In this document: positions 1 through 11,475 of the stretch, in pieces
Position numbering within the stretch: position 1 is the stretch's first letter
Layout: each line of letters opens with the position of its first letter
NCBI GenBank assembly: GCA_027922465.2
Contig: BQMF02000373.1
Location: 310,001-374,000, forward strand
From: Turritopsis dohrnii
Taxonomy: Eukaryota > Cnidaria > Hydrozoa > Anthoathecata > Oceaniidae
Direction: 5' to 3'
DNA: 64,000 nucleotides
The notes under the pieces: generated by a model
What the model saw: the letters and a program-made list of their open reading frames with translations, nothing else
Databases searched by the model: none
What the model was told of the DNA's origin: nothing
Position numbers and translations under genes: made by a program

Positions 1-499
1 GAAGTTACGAAGAAAGCATTTTTATGTCTTTCACTGTATAAAAATGGTAGTGAAATTGCAGTAGAAAACAAATAGAAAGTGTATGTTTACAATAGGAAAG
101 TATGCTGGAAAGTTAATCGAGTGTTATTAATTTGTTTACAGGTATGAAATATAGAAAGTAAAAGAGTTTAGAAGTGTTTGATAATGGCAGCAGAGCATGA
201 TCAATATTGTTGTTTACTATCATGGGCGATGATGTGAATTGGTATTGAAAGGTAAAGTTAAAAAGTATCTATTTAGTTAAAACACAGTTAGTATTAGTGG
301 ATAAATAAAGGATAAGAGGGATGTTTACTGTTGTGTTTTGAATTTTCCAGCGCAGAGGAGGAGCTTTGAACTGGAAATAAAAAATGGCTCCACGAATGTT
401 TTCATATGTTAAAAATTTTTCAGCTATACTAATTCTGTCATTACGTTTGTGTTTTTAATTATTATTTTAAGGTTAATATATTTTCAAAGTTTCTTTAGC

Positions 500-1649
500 A
501 TGATTAGGTTTTTTGTATGTTTTTTGAATGTTTTCATCTGTTAAGTAGAAATGATAGAGGAATGGATTATGTAATTTAAATGACTGTGCAATGAAACTAT
601 CCTACCAAAAATAAGCGTTGTTGGCTGTATTTTTCTTAAGTTTATATTTTATCGCGTTAATGCATATTTTGTGTTATGGTAATCGTTTACGTACTATGCC
701 TAGGTATATAACTTTGGCTGTATGATTTTATTTGTGACTTTTTATCTTCTGTGTAAATTTTTGTTCTTAGTTATTGTTTTTAGGATAAATGCGTACTTGA
801 ATTTCCTTTTTTTTTGTTTTTTGTTTTGTTTTTTTTTATTTTCGGTATTACAATTGAAATATTATTCTTTTAGGCAATAATTAAAAAAGCACAAAGAAAT
901 GAAACTCATGGTTTTAATCATGATGTTGATGGTTTTGGGAAGAACTAAATATATCATTTCAAAAATTCATTAATGGTTGCAGTCCAGTAGTAACTTTTGA
1001 ACAAAAGAAAAAGTTGGAAGGTATCATTTTTGTAATATTATTCAATGTTTGGTTTTGTATGTCTGGGTAAACGGTTCTGAGTTATATATTGCGTTTTTTT
1101 ACATTAAAGTTACTTCTCTTCTGCGTATGAATATATATTCTGAGCCATGTTGCTATTTGTTTCTGTTTTTAATCTTCTGAATGTAATAACAAATTAATGC
1201 CTAAAAAGAAACTTTTACACGAGTTAAATTCTGTGACACAACGCATACTGAACATGGGTGGCGAGTGACGCGTACGTACCACAGGAATGGCAGATTTGAC
1301 CTAATGTTTTCAAAGTTAAGTTCGGTAAAAAGTTTTTACCCGGGATACTAATTCGCGTGTGTGCATACCACTTTTATGGTTTTGGTCAAAAAAAGGGAAT
1401 ATCGAGAATTTTGATGTTCCAATTTTTATTATGATGTTTGATTCTTTTATGTCTCTAGGGGAAATTTAATTGACTAATCCTTTCTCTCGGTTCAACTCAC
1501 ATTGACTAAAACTGTAAAAAAAATTTTGCCAGTTATATTCAACACTCTACAACATGGGCAAACTTATCATTGCCAATTCTTCATTTTATTTTTCGTGAAC
1601 TGGACGCATACTGAACATGGGTGGCGAGCGACGCCGCCTGGGCGGCTAG
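500..1649 (+). mobile_element. Helitron 3' portion (family C), ends in hairpin plus CTAG
   Basis: Non-autonomous Helitron-like sequence with no ORF. Its 3' end shows a 6-bp stem with a 2-nt loop (GCCGCC-TG-GGCGGC, 1633-1646) running straight into CTAG, followed by T; this is the standard Helitron 3' terminus (hairpin plus CTRR, insertion before T). A degraded second copy of the same terminal motif lies at about 1246-1275. Stretches between about 600 and 1649 are matched in reverse complement at 48334-49780, including the sequences before both 3' ends. The 5' terminus is not visible and may lie before the window; bases 1-500 show no gene. The family assignment from the 3' end is secure, the left limit is not. 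Confidence 0.65.
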
Positions 1650-1734
1650 TAATACTATAATACTAATACTACTGAATATATAATACTTTGCAGATGCCAG
1701 CTGTTAACACCTTGCTGTTTAAAGGTATAAAGAA

Positions 1735-4458
1735 ATGTCTTTCAATGAATCCCGTTTTGTGTCGCTTAAAGTTGTACGAAGTTTCAGTCATTATGTTTTT
1801 ATGTCGTTGTGTCGAGATCTTAATGTCATACCTAATGGGCTAGTTTTAAAGAAGAATGCATGTGTCGGAAAAATGTCAATTGAGGGGAGTAGAGACTGGA
1901 AAAGCATTTTATATGAAAGTTCTAAGTCTTTGGTCATAACACTAACTAAGGAACATTTAAAAAGATGGAAAGATTTTGAGAAGTCGTTTTGGAATTTAAT
2001 GATTAAGACTCTAGAAAAAGATGTTAAAAGTTCATTCTCGCAGCAATTTGAAGCTCTGGTTCGTGAGATCAATGCTCTAATGTTAAACCTACAACGAAAA
2101 CGCCATCGAAAATTAATAAAACTCGGACTATTAAAAACAGATATAGAAACTTTGGAAACCCTTTTGCTTAAATCATTTACGTTTATTGAAGATCTAATCT
2201 ATGTGAAAGCTGCTTTTAACAAACTTAATATAACATCACGGCGAAAACAGAAAAAACATCACTCTGTCCTCGAAATTGAATATGTCACAAACGAACGTGT
2301 GCAGAATGAATGTGTCGAAAATGAATGTGTCGAAAAGGAATGTGTCGAAAAGGAATGTGTCGAAAAGGAATGTGTCGAAAAGGAATGTGTCGAAAAGGAA
2401 TGTGTCGAAAAGGAATGTGCCGAGAAGGAATGTGCCGAGAAGGAATGTGCCGAGAAGGAATGTGTCGAAAAGTGTGTCGAAAAGGAATGTGTCGAGAAGG
2501 AATGTGTCGAAACTGAACCTGTCGAAACTGAACTTGTGGATAACCAATTTATTGAAAATGGACTACACGAAAATAATCGCGCAGAGGCTGGTTTGAAGGA
2601 AAAGGGAATTAATGAACGCTTGACTGGTAGGTTTGTATCTAATAATGTTTTTAACTTATCTAAAAAGGTATTATCTGAGGCTGAAATCTCTGTTTTGTCT
2701 AAAGGCTTAAAGTTCTCACCTACTCCTAAGGAATTAGATAGGGCTCAATTGAAGCAGGACTTGGAAGAATTTGGTCGGCGGCTACGCCTTAGATGGCACT
2801 TTCGGGATGAAGATAGCAGTAGGGTGATTCCGGGGGGATTTAGAGTTCCGTCTAAGTTTAATCCAAAAAATGTTGATGCTTCTATTGAGATCTATCTGAG
2901 TGTTTTGGAAGAAAAATTATTATCTGTTCAGGCAGAACGCTCTAATTTTAGCAATTTATCAACCCAGGAACAGGAAGCCATTAGAAATCTACAAGCTGAT
3001 GATTCTATTGTCATTAAACCTGCAGATAAAGGGTCGGGAGTGGTGGTTTGGGATCGTAATGATTATCTTTTGGAGGCCGAAAAACAATTATCAGATAAGG
3101 AAGTTTACGAGCAGTGCGAGGACCACCCTTCACAAAATCTTCAGAAAATGATTTCTAATGAGCTTAGAAAAATCAAAGATAAAAAAGAAATCGATAATAA
3201 GACTCTTGATTATCTTTTGATCAATGATCCTCGTTTAGGTAGGTTTTATCTTCTGCCAAAGATACACAAACGCTGGTATGCTGTTCCAGGGAGGCCGGTA
3301 ATCTCAAACTGTGGATATGTAACTGAGAGAATATCTGCGTTTTTGGATTATCATTTACAACCCTTAGCTAGGAAAGTTAAGTCATTTATTAAGGATACCA
3401 ATGATTTTCTTTGTAAACTTAAGGAATTACCACCTCTTCCGGATAACGCACTCTTTTGTACCATTGATGTGGTAGGCCTTTATCCTAGCATCCCTCATTC
3501 TGATGGGTTGGATGCTATGAAGATTGCGTTAGAAGGAAGAGATGACAAGTCGGTCAGTACAGAATCACTAGTGAGGCTAGCAGAGATTGTTTTAAAAAAC
3601 AACTTTTTTGAGCATAATTCTAAAACATACAGGCAAAAACAAGGGACTGCGATAGGTACGAAATTTGCTCCACCTTATGCTATCTTGTTTATGGGAGATT
3701 TGGAGGAACGTGCACTTGCTAATTACCATCTTAAGCCCTGGGTTTGGTGGAGATATATTGATGATATCTTTTTGGTTTGGGAGCATGGTGAAGAAGCACT
3801 GATTGAATTTATTTCATATCTTAATAGCATTCATCCAACTATAAAATTTACGCATAAGTATTCTCGGGAGTCTATTGAATTTCTGGATGTGTTAGTTATC
3901 AGGGAGGGGGAAGGAATCCGCACTGATCTTTTTGTCAAAGAAACTGACACCCACCAGTATCTACACTTTTCTAGCTGTCATCCATTTCATACTAAGAAAG
4001 GTATCCCTTTTAGTCAGGCTCTTAGGATGCGTCGTATTTGCTCACAGGATGATGACTTTTTAAGTAGAATTACTGATTTGAAGAACTGGCTCTACTCGAG
4101 AGGCTATGAAAAAAGGTTAGTAGACTCTCAAGTGGACAGGGCTATTTCTCTAGATCGTAATGAAATTTTGCAGGGTAATTCGGGTGGAGACAAATTAGGA
4201 GGGCGGGAAGTTTTTTCTACTACATTTCATCCAGCATTAAGTAAGGTTATATATCAAATTTTTAAAGAAACTCAGGTAATTTTGCATTGTGATGAGGGTC
4301 ACAAAAAATTGTTTCCCTCTATTCCGTTAGTATCTTTTCGTCGGGCTAAAACTTTGCAGGATATTTTAGTCAGGTCCAAATTATCTTCAAATAAATCGGG
4401 GGGGGGGGGTCCTGTAAAGGTTGCAAAAAATCAAATTGTCAGGTTTGTGATTTTCTGA
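1735..4458 (+). CDS. Penelope-like element reverse transcriptase ORF
   Basis: The 907-aa product is the reverse transcriptase of a Penelope-like retroelement, which copies its RNA at nicked chromosomal ends. Visible RT motifs run in order from about residue 500: LPKIHK, GRPVISNCG, the first catalytic block with IDVVGLYPSIPH, the template-grip block QGTAIGTKFAPPYA, and WWRYIDDIFLVW with the catalytic YIDD. FLDVLV follows. The order and wording of these blocks match the Penelope group rather than LINEs or LTR elements. The N-terminal 300 residues are unusual: a run of ECVEK pentapeptides lies at about residues 197-262. The ORF leaves its proper frame at a 12-G run (4398-4409), so it ends in frameshifted residues and the endonuclease lies in another frame. 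The annotated ATG is the first in frame, just after the Helitron end at 1649. Confidence 0.9.
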   Translation: MSFNESRFVSLKVVRSFSHYVFMSLCRDLNVIPNGLVLKKNACVGKMSIEGSRDWKSILYESSKSLVITLTKEHLKRWKDFEKSFWNLMIKTLEKDVKSSFSQQFEALVREINALMLNLQRKRHRKLIKLGLLKTDIETLETLLLKSFTFIEDLIYVKAAFNKLNITSRRKQKKHHSVLEIEYVTNERVQNECVENECVEKECVEKECVEKECVEKECVEKECVEKECAEKECAEKECAEKECVEKCVEKECVEKECVETEPVETELVDNQFIENGLHENNRAEAGLKEKGINERLTGRFVSNNVFNLSKKVLSEAEISVLSKGLKFSPTPKELDRAQLKQDLEEFGRRLRLRWHFRDEDSSRVIPGGFRVPSKFNPKNVDASIEIYLSVLEEKLLSVQAERSNFSNLSTQEQEAIRNLQADDSIVIKPADKGSGVVVWDRNDYLLEAEKQLSDKEVYEQCEDHPSQNLQKMISNELRKIKDKKEIDNKTLDYLLINDPRLGRFYLLPKIHKRWYAVPGRPVISNCGYVTERISAFLDYHLQPLARKVKSFIKDTNDFLCKLKELPPLPDNALFCTIDVVGLYPSIPHSDGLDAMKIALEGRDDKSVSTESLVRLAEIVLKNNFFEHNSKTYRQKQGTAIGTKFAPPYAILFMGDLEERALANYHLKPWVWWRYIDDIFLVWEHGEEALIEFISYLNSIHPTIKFTHKYSRESIEFLDVLVIREGEGIRTDLFVKETDTHQYLHFSSCHPFHTKKGIPFSQALRMRRICSQDDDFLSRITDLKNWLYSRGYEKRLVDSQVDRAISLDRNEILQGNSGGDKLGGREVFSTTFHPALSKVIYQIFKETQVILHCDEGHKKLFPSIPLVSFRRAKTLQDILVRSKLSSNKSGGGGPVKVAKNQIVRFVIF
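2312..2530 (+). repeat. 15-bp coding minisatellite (ECVEK repeats)
   Basis: About 14 tandem copies of a 15-bp unit of the form GAATGTGTCGAAAAG lie inside the RT ORF and keep its frame, encoding ECVEK/ECAEK pentapeptides. One unit has lost residues (a CVEKCVEK junction at about 2461-2480). A subset reads GCCGAGAAG, showing local homogenisation of neighbouring units. The product would be a charged, cysteine-periodic helical segment. Confidence 0.9.
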
Positions 4459-4877
4459 TAGAAAGTGATAGTTTTATGGACAGTGATGATAGGAGAACTT
4501 TTACTATTCGCAGGGGAGATTTTCATTGTAATTCTAAATTTGTAGTGTATAGGTTAGTATGTAAAACGTGTAAAAAACAATACGTAGGGAGCACTAAAAC
4601 ACTATTTAGGTCTAGGGTAAATAACTATAAGAGCCATTTTAGATCCTACTGTGAACGTAAAAATGCAGGGACACTTAATCAGGGGAGGGTGGTTCCACAG
4701 GCGGGTCTTTTTTCGCATTTTGCACAAGAATCACATCATGGAATTCAAGATTTTAGTTTTCAGATCATTGATGGTTCAAAAGATGAGAACCAACTCAGGA
4801 AAAGGGAATCCTTTTGGCAACATAAATTAAAAACTTTTTTACCGCAAGGACTCAACGAACGCATTGTACCTACATAG
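4410..4877 (+). CDS. GIY-YIG endonuclease domain of the Penelope-like element
   Basis: This frame continues the retroelement product after the 12-G run. It is open from about 4410; the first internal ATG is at 4476. It first shows a cysteine cluster (CKGCKKSNCQVC, 4412-4447), typical of the linker before the endonuclease. The GIY-YIG core follows: a VVYRLVC strand, CxxC, then YVGST, FRSRVNNYKSHF with the conserved Arg, a downstream His-containing stretch (HFAQESHH) and ESFWQHKLKTF. In Penelope elements this domain makes the nick that primes reverse transcription. The stop is at 4875-4877. Because RT and endonuclease normally form one protein, this copy is probably inactive unless the G-run length is a sequencing error. 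Confidence 0.85.
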   Translation, partial: SCKGCKKSNCQVCDFLIESDSFMDSDDRRTFTIRRGDFHCNSKFVVYRLVCKTCKKQYVGSTKTLFRSRVNNYKSHFRSYCERKNAGTLNQGRVVPQAGLFSHFAQESHHGIQDFSFQIIDGSKDENQLRKRESFWQHKLKTFLPQGLNERIVPT

Positions 4878-5480
4878 GTTTGTGTATCTTTGTATAGTCT
4901 AGCATTGACTTCGTTTATTTACGCACTTTTTGCGTGTATATCGCATGTTAGGTGTCTGCGCTTTAGTTTATTTACATTGCGTTAGAGAGTTTTTTGCTAG
5001 TCTATGGACGTTTTTTCTCATTGTTTCCAAAGCTATTTATTGTCTTATTAATTTAGGACTGTCAGGGAAGTATATTTTGTATGCAGTTTTTGTGATTTTC
5101 TTTTGTTTTAAAATAGTCTCTTATGAATTTTTCTAAAATTTTTTTAAATTTTTAACTTTTTAATTTTTTGCTTTGAAACCGCTTGTAAATTCCATTCTCA
5201 AACGTCTTCGTTTCGCTATTTTACTTCTCTCTATTATATTTCTAACATTTTCGTCTCGCTAGTTGGCTCCTCTATATTATTTTTTTCCCCTGAGAAATTG
5301 TAATGAACAATTTATGATTGAATCTTTTGTATATCTCACTATTTCATTATTTCTGTACTATTCACGATTTTTAATTGTAATTATAGGGCGTATAATTTTT
5401 AGCATATAAACCTTCTTGTAAGACATTTCTAGTTAAACCTGACGAAGAGAAATCGAAACGTTGTTTAAATGTAGTTTTTT
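4878..5480 (+). mobile_element. 3' non-coding tail of the Penelope-like element
   Basis: AT-rich sequence without a supportable gene, following the endonuclease stop. It ends close to a hammerhead-like motif at 5433-5468. Just beyond it (about 5490) begins a truncated Helitron-like element, so the retroelement end lies between these points. No matching terminal repeat was found upstream of the ORF. Confidence 0.5.
5433..5468 (+). ncRNA. Hammerhead-ribozyme-like motif in the Penelope 3' tail
   Basis: The core reads CTGACGA (5439-5445), a short stem II closed by a GAAA tetraloop (GA-GAAA-TC, 5447-5454), then GAAA (5455-5458). Stem I is a perfect 6-bp pairing of TTAAAC (5433-5438) with GTTTAA (5463-5468). 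Stem III is reduced to C-G next to the A-U pair with no loop, leaving GTT as the cleavage triplet. Penelope-like elements are known to carry minimal hammerheads with almost no stem III, often needing dimers for activity. One extra A (5446) sits at the base of stem II. Motif-level evidence only. Confidence 0.55.
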
Positions 5481-5489
5481 TTTGAACAT

Positions 5490-6885
5490 ATATATTTTTT
5501 TAAACTGCAAAAATGCTGCTTTGGGAACATACAGAAAGAATGTATATATAGCCAAACTGAACTGACACAGCACGCACATAATGTACAGCCACCACAAGGG
5601 AAACCTTTTATACGTGGAGAACAAGTAGTTCAACCAATTATGTTAATTCAAAGAGTACATTACAAAAACAGCAAGTAAAAACGTGATGTCGTATATGCCA
5701 TAGTTCCAGAAAACAAATTACGTACAATATTTTTATATACACGATTGAGACAGATAATAACTTGAAAGAACCTGGTTGAATGTGCTTCCCTGGCCTGGAT
5801 AGGCTGGATACTATGGATTAATTCCATGATCACGCATACTGTTTTGATACTGTATTATGATATTTTATTTTGTAAAAAGTATATATATCTATAATATTTA
5901 TAAAGTATAATTTATAATTCTGTCAACTTTCCTTACACAAACAACAAACATAAATCAAAACACAATCCAACATAAGAATCTGTAAATTAAATTAAACCAG
6001 AACTCAAATTTCTTTTTTTAGCTTCGTAGTGATTTGGTTTGTGTATTTTCACTACCAAAATCTGTTTGTTTTTTTCATTTGAGATTTACGAAAGTCATTT
6101 TTATCACATAAATAATGAGTGTCCACATATTTTTGTGACTGAGATGTTTATTCTGAATACTTGAATTTAATTTTATAAATTGTCACTTTTAAGACCATCT
6201 CTTTTTGGAAAATAACTCTTGTCCTAATTTGAAATGCTACACAGTACAAATTCTGATTGTTTTTGATAGTTATTTGCTGTCTACCCCAAAGTATTTTTAA
6301 TACTTAAGACTGTAGTATTAAAATTAGGTTTGACAATTTTCTTTTCTTGTTTTGTAAACTTGTCAACAAATTTCATTGTATGATGTTGTAAAATAGTTTA
6401 ATACGAGTTACGAAAAGCTGTGTTCTGTTGAATTACATTGTTTGCCATGATATTACTGTGTAAAAGGATGTCGAGCTTCTGCAGCAATGAAGATCATACG
6501 TTTATTATGATGAATTTACCTTATACATATTGATGCAGTTGTTGATATTCAGTTGTTTAAGGGGAAATATTAGTTGCATTTATGTCTTCCAATTTTTAGC
6601 TTTGTCCATAATAACTTCTCATAACTCATAACTTTTTTTAACTCCTCAGCAAAAATTATAAGAGAAACCATGTCACATGACCATGCATGAATATCTTCAT
6701 TTCATAATAAGTTCGAAATAACTTCCTTTGTGGTATTAAATTCTACCCTGATTAGTATGGACAGCATTTTTATTTGCGTTGATGGTAGTTATACCACTTT
6801 TCTTATGGTCTTCTATGTACACACAATAATTGATAAAAGTTTTGCAACTTTGGGGAAATATATAGTCGCATTTTTGCGAATCTTG
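5490..6885 (+). mobile_element. Helitron-like element, family B, copy 1 (5' truncated)
   Basis: Reverse-complement match to the elements at 35338-37437 and 55909-57470. Its 3' end is a perfect stem-loop TCGCA-TTTT-TGCGA (6866-6879) followed by A and TCTTG, then T. The subterminal block TGGGGAAATATATAG (6851-6865) is inverted relative to a block at the other end of complete copies, an arrangement known from Helentron/HINE-type elements. About 600 bp of the 5' side is missing here, next to the Penelope tail. No coding capacity was seen. Confidence 0.55.
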
Positions 6886-6960
6886 TTTTTTGGATTTCTG
6901 CGTAAGCAAGAAAGCCTTTACGATCGTCTTTGTTTTTCTTAGTTTTTTTTTTTTTTTTCA

Positions 6961-9200
6961 TCTTACTGTCCAAACCTAGCGATTTTTTCCGCCGTCTCAA
7001 TCTTCATTGGTGCATAAAGCGCCACAATTACGAAAGGGTGCTAATAAACTTTAATAGCGCTTAGTTTATTGGCTTGATTATTTCCGCCATGTGATCATCC
7101 GGGAATTTTTCGACATTTGCACGCCGTTCGCATAATGGTATCCACAGCGTGGCCGAAGAAACCTTAAATTTCCAAAAGTAAGAAGATTTGCACTTCCAAA
7201 ACCAAAAGTAAAGGGTAGAAATTTATAATTATCTTGCAATGATTCTACTACGTTCATTCTTTTCTAAAAACAAGTTCTCAATGTTTTGTGAAAACAGTGT
7301 GTGCAGCTTTTATGTTTTGCAAAATGTCTGCGATTCTTTTAGCTAAGCCTTCTAGATGCAAAATACTGTTTGTTTCAAGTGTGTGCTGTAGTGCTTTTTA
7401 AGCTCTGGATACATACAGCTCAGCTCAGTTTCCTCTTCAGCTCCAACAACATACAAGGAATGTCTTGTTACCCTCTGTCTGTGGCTGTGTGCATCTCATT
7501 TTATGTTTGATGTTTCTCTAGCTATTTTAGCCTATTATATACTTGCATAGTTCTTGGCTGTATTATCAATGTCTTGATTTAGGAATGGGGACTTACTATT
7601 TATGATAGGAAATTGAAACTTACCTTGATTGCCTGTAAATTCTAAATACTGGACATTCTTTAACTCAAATTTATGTTTTCAGTTATGTTTGCTAATTTTG
7701 GTATAAAAGTTTAGGTCATATTTTTCATAATCCTAATTTTTGTTTACTTTTTGTGTTTGCGAAGTCTTAGTAATTAGGAAGATTGACCGTACATACGTAA
7801 TCAGTGTGATATCTGAAAGCATATAAATTTGATGTTATTTTGTTCATTAAGTTTATTGGCAATTAATATAAGTTTCGTATTGTGTCAGTTATCCTTTCAT
7901 AATGCCCTCGCATGTATACGTAATTAAAAATTTAATGTTTTTTAAGTTTCTGAATAAATCTTTATTCATGAAATTTAGTTCAGGTAATGCATGTTTCTGA
8001 ATTAAAAAGATGGCAATGACAAATTGTACTCAAATTAAAGCACAAATTTCTGTTTTCAGTTACGTACTGTCTTCGTGTCTAATTACGGACAGCCTTTGTA
8101 ATTACGGACATCAACAAAACATAATTCCAACCGTCTGTAAATTAAAAACACAGCACATCCCGTACTGTCAACCAAACTGTAATAAAACAAACTTCAGAGA
8201 TAATTAAATTTATTTGAACGCTAGAAAATTACCAATATGCCAATTTAGAATTTTACTTTTCCAAACTTTAAAGATTTAAAGTAGACTGCGCTCTCTTGAG
8301 AATCGTGCGTATTTTTATGAGCTGCGTGTGTACAATGGTAGCCATATTTACGGATAAAAAATAATAATGGCCACCTCTGTCATGAAATATCGACAGGTCG
8401 AAAATTTATGTTTAAAAATGAATTGAGGAATGAAAATGTTTTTAGATCATGCTTTTAGAAAGTTAATTATCATAAAATAAATCAAATAAATAAAGTTTTT
8501 GTACGTCAATAACAGTGGGGAAGGACACTTTTTACTGAGTATTGAAATATAGGCCATTATGATTTTCACGGTCCATTATTCTTCAAGTGTTGCTGCTAAT
8601 TGCTCTCTATTGGATTGCTCTGTTTCATAAAACATTTTATTCAGTTATAGAGGTGAACTTGGCAAGAATGCATGTCTATTTTCGTGACAAGAACGTTTGT
8701 TTACATTTTGATGTCCGTAATTACGAAGGCTGTCCGTAGTTAGACACGAAGACGGTATGTTGATTTTGTATGTATATATAGATGTATTTTGTATCATTAA
8801 AATCTACGCTTTCCTTTTTGTGTTTGAATTAGGAATTCTGATAAGAAGATTGACAAGACATATTGAATTCATAAATTCATAACATTTACATTGACTTACA
8901 TGCATACTCATTGTCTTATATACCTGAATTGATCACTGAATCCTTAATATCATTTCGTACCAACAAAATAAAGAACATTATGTCATTCAGATTAAGTTTA
9001 TTGGTGTTTATTGGTACAAAGTTTTGCGTAGTGACAATTATGTTTTTTCCAGATTTTTTGGGAGTACAAGATCAGAAATTTAATAAATGTATATTGCGGA
9101 AATGATTAAGCCTTTCTTAAATTTCAAGAATGTCATAGTCTTTCTTATTTCATACTTCAGCTGATTTTGCAGAAATCCTTATGCCTGCAAGGGCATCTTG
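6961..9200 (+). mobile_element. Helitron-like element, family A, copy 1
   Basis: The start is taken at TCTTACTGTCCAAACCTA, preceded by A; the end is a double-hairpin terminus (GCAGAA-ATCC-TTATGC, then TGCC-TGCAA-GGGCA) followed by TCTTG and T. The same start and end blocks bound five more copies. This copy is 2.24 kb and contains an internal inverted repeat (8067-8109 with 8713-8755). It has no convincing ORF; short ORFs inside are not conserved. The 3' tetranucleotide is CTTG rather than the canonical CTRR, so it is called Helitron-like, and the exact 5' base is uncertain by about 12 bp. Confidence 0.6.
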
Positions 9201-10022
9201 TCTGTTTTTTCATCTCACTGTCCAAGCCTACGCATTTTTGTTTTCTTAAATTTCATTGGTTTATAAAAAAGCCGTCTCAATCGTGATTGGTGGATAATGC
9301 CCGATTTCTACGAAAGGGTGCTAATATAGCCACCTTAACTTCAATAGCGACAGTTTATTGGCTGATTTTCGCCATGCCATGTGATCGTCCACAAAACGTT
9401 TTAAAAATGGCAGCGAAAGAACGTGTGTAGTTTGCTAAAAGTTTCCTTGATGGAAATATGGCTTTAAAAGAAGTTAATACAGCTTATAATTTTATATAAA
9501 GAATTGCATTACTGTTGGGAACTTATCATGTTCACAAAATTAAATTACAGTGTGGTTATTCTGTTTTTTGAAAGAAGTTTTCTTGAAGTTTAAAATATGA
9601 AAACAGTGCCAATACATGGTGTGTGGAAGAAAAGGTATTTTTTGTTTTATTTTTGCTCCAAGCCTTTTTAAATATGAAAGACCTTCGTGTATTTTGTATG
9701 TGTATGCATGTTTGAAGTCAATTTTTAGAAGCTTTTGGATTTTTAAAGCTCAGCTTAGCTTCCTTTCAGCTCCTCCCCAACATCACCAACATATGCACTT
9801 TATACAGCTATTTATACTATATTTAGTAGCAATTTTTGGATGTATTCTGGCTATATCAGCTTATCTCTTTTCTCCCTACGTATGTTGTATTTTTTTTAAC
9901 TTTTAGATTAGATATGAGCTTTAATTTCTAAGTAATTATTATTGTGATATTTATATTTTTCATTCTGAGGAGATCAATATAGAAACTTTATATATTAGTT
10001 TGTGCTGCCCAAACGATATGTT

Positions 10023-11475
10023 TTTTGATTGATTTTGATTGATTGATATATTTTTAGTTAAGAAACATTACAAGTCCGTAACTGTTAAAAAATTTTCAAT
10101 TAAAAGTCTTTATCATATATATAGTAGATATAAGAATGTTTACATAAACTATCTGAAATATAGATCGTCCTTGTACATATTGTTTCAAGTAACACGGGAA
10201 ACTCGTAGAAGATCATGAATGATCTTATCGCCGAGAACCGAGTGATTACACAGCGTAAATGTTACAATCTTACAATTTTATCAAACTGTTAGAAAGGAAT
10301 AAGTATGTAACTAGACTTGACTTGAAAATTGATCAAAAATATTGAAGGATATTTTCAAATTTGATTGTTTTTAATAATTTCTTAAATTGAGGAACATATT
10401 CAATATCTGAAAGAATATTCGATGATGAAACGAGAGCATTCCACAAGTGTGGTCCACGATATGAAATATTAAATTGACTGAGCTTATTTTTGAACATCGG
10501 CTTAAGCAAAATTCTTGAATTTCGAGTTGTATATTTGTTTTGGGGTTTGAGTGTGTAAAGACTATGAAAAACAGATGGCGATTGCTTCGTTTTGCACTTT
10601 AACATAAAAATTAGAGTTTGGAAGATGTTAAGTTCGTATAGTGTTGGTATGAAGGATTCTGCAAAGAGAGGCTTTGTATGAGTAAAACGATCTTTATTGT
10701 GTATAACTCTGATGGCATGCTTCTGACGTTGGAAAAGAGATGTTAGTTTACTTTTTTGTGTGCTAGCCCATATGACATTTGCATAGCTTAAGTGACTATG
10801 TACAAAAGAATAATAAAGTTGCTTTAATAGATGTTTGTTCAAAATGGTTTTAGCTTTATATAATGCGCCAATTCCTTTGGATACTTTTGAGTGCACGTAC
10901 TCAATTTGATTCGTCCATGTCAGATTTTCATCTACGTAAATTCCAAGGAACTTTGTGACTGTTTGTCTGGTTATTTTTGTGTTATTTATTTCTAATAGTG
11001 GAAGATTTAGTTCTATTGTATTTTTTTTCTTGGAAGTATGGAAAAGTGTAAAGTTTGTTTTCTTAGCATTTAAAGATAATTTATTTACCTGAAACCACAA
11101 CGCTACATTTTTTAATTCTTTGTTCATGTTATTAAAAAGTTTAGGAATATCATTGTCTGAAAGGAACAGATTTGTATCGTCAGCAAACATAACTGGTTTC
11201 AGTATTGACGAACAGTTTACAAAATCGTTTACATATATCAAAAATAGTAAAGGACCTAATATTGAACCCTGGGGTACTCCGCATGTCATATTTAATGCTT
11301 TAGTGATGTTATTGCTGCCATAAGTCACATGTTGTCTTCGATTTGTAAGGTAATTTTTCAAAATATTGTATGAATTTCCTCTGATGCCATAGTATTTAAG
11401 TTTTTTAAGCAAAATTTTATAATCAACTGTGTCAAATGCTTTTGACAAATCAATGAATATTCCAAGTGTATATTT
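10023..11475 (-). mobile_element. 5'-truncated non-LTR retrotransposon inserted in a Helitron-like element
   Basis: Boundaries come from comparing the interrupted copy with the intact sister at 11875-13072. The element's 3' end, on the left in this orientation, carries a GATT-type simple-repeat tail (AATC-type on the element strand; about 10024-10050), as seen in several LINE families. The 5' end is lost within the reverse transcriptase, the usual result of incomplete reverse transcription. Confidence 0.85.
10333..11470 (-). pseudogene. LINE reverse transcriptase, C-terminal part
   Basis: The reading frame opens in the Helitron-like host sequence (to 11595), but LINE protein starts only at about 11470. 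It runs from FIDLSKAFDTVDYKILLKKL through the template-grip block GVPQGSILGPLLFLIYVNDF and the catalytic FADDTNLF to thumb-region text (WFQVNKLSLNAKKTNF, FLGIYVDENLTW) and the usual C-terminal tail. The order and wording fit the jockey/CR1/L2 group of non-LTR elements; I cannot choose the clade by eye. The N-terminal endonuclease and early RT are missing, so it is a dead fragment, yet 375 codons remain open, which suggests recent insertion. Confidence 0.85.

Noticed and set aside
2236..2547. Minus-strand and other-frame ORFs over the ECVEK repeat
   Set aside because: They are frame shadows of the 15-bp coding repeat; the RT frame alone continues into recognised motifs.
9616..9906. Hydrophobic 96-codon ORF recurring at 12277, 39402 and 40620
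   Set aside because: It lies in near-identical copies of a non-autonomous element; conservation reflects recent copying, and composition looks like translated T-rich DNA.
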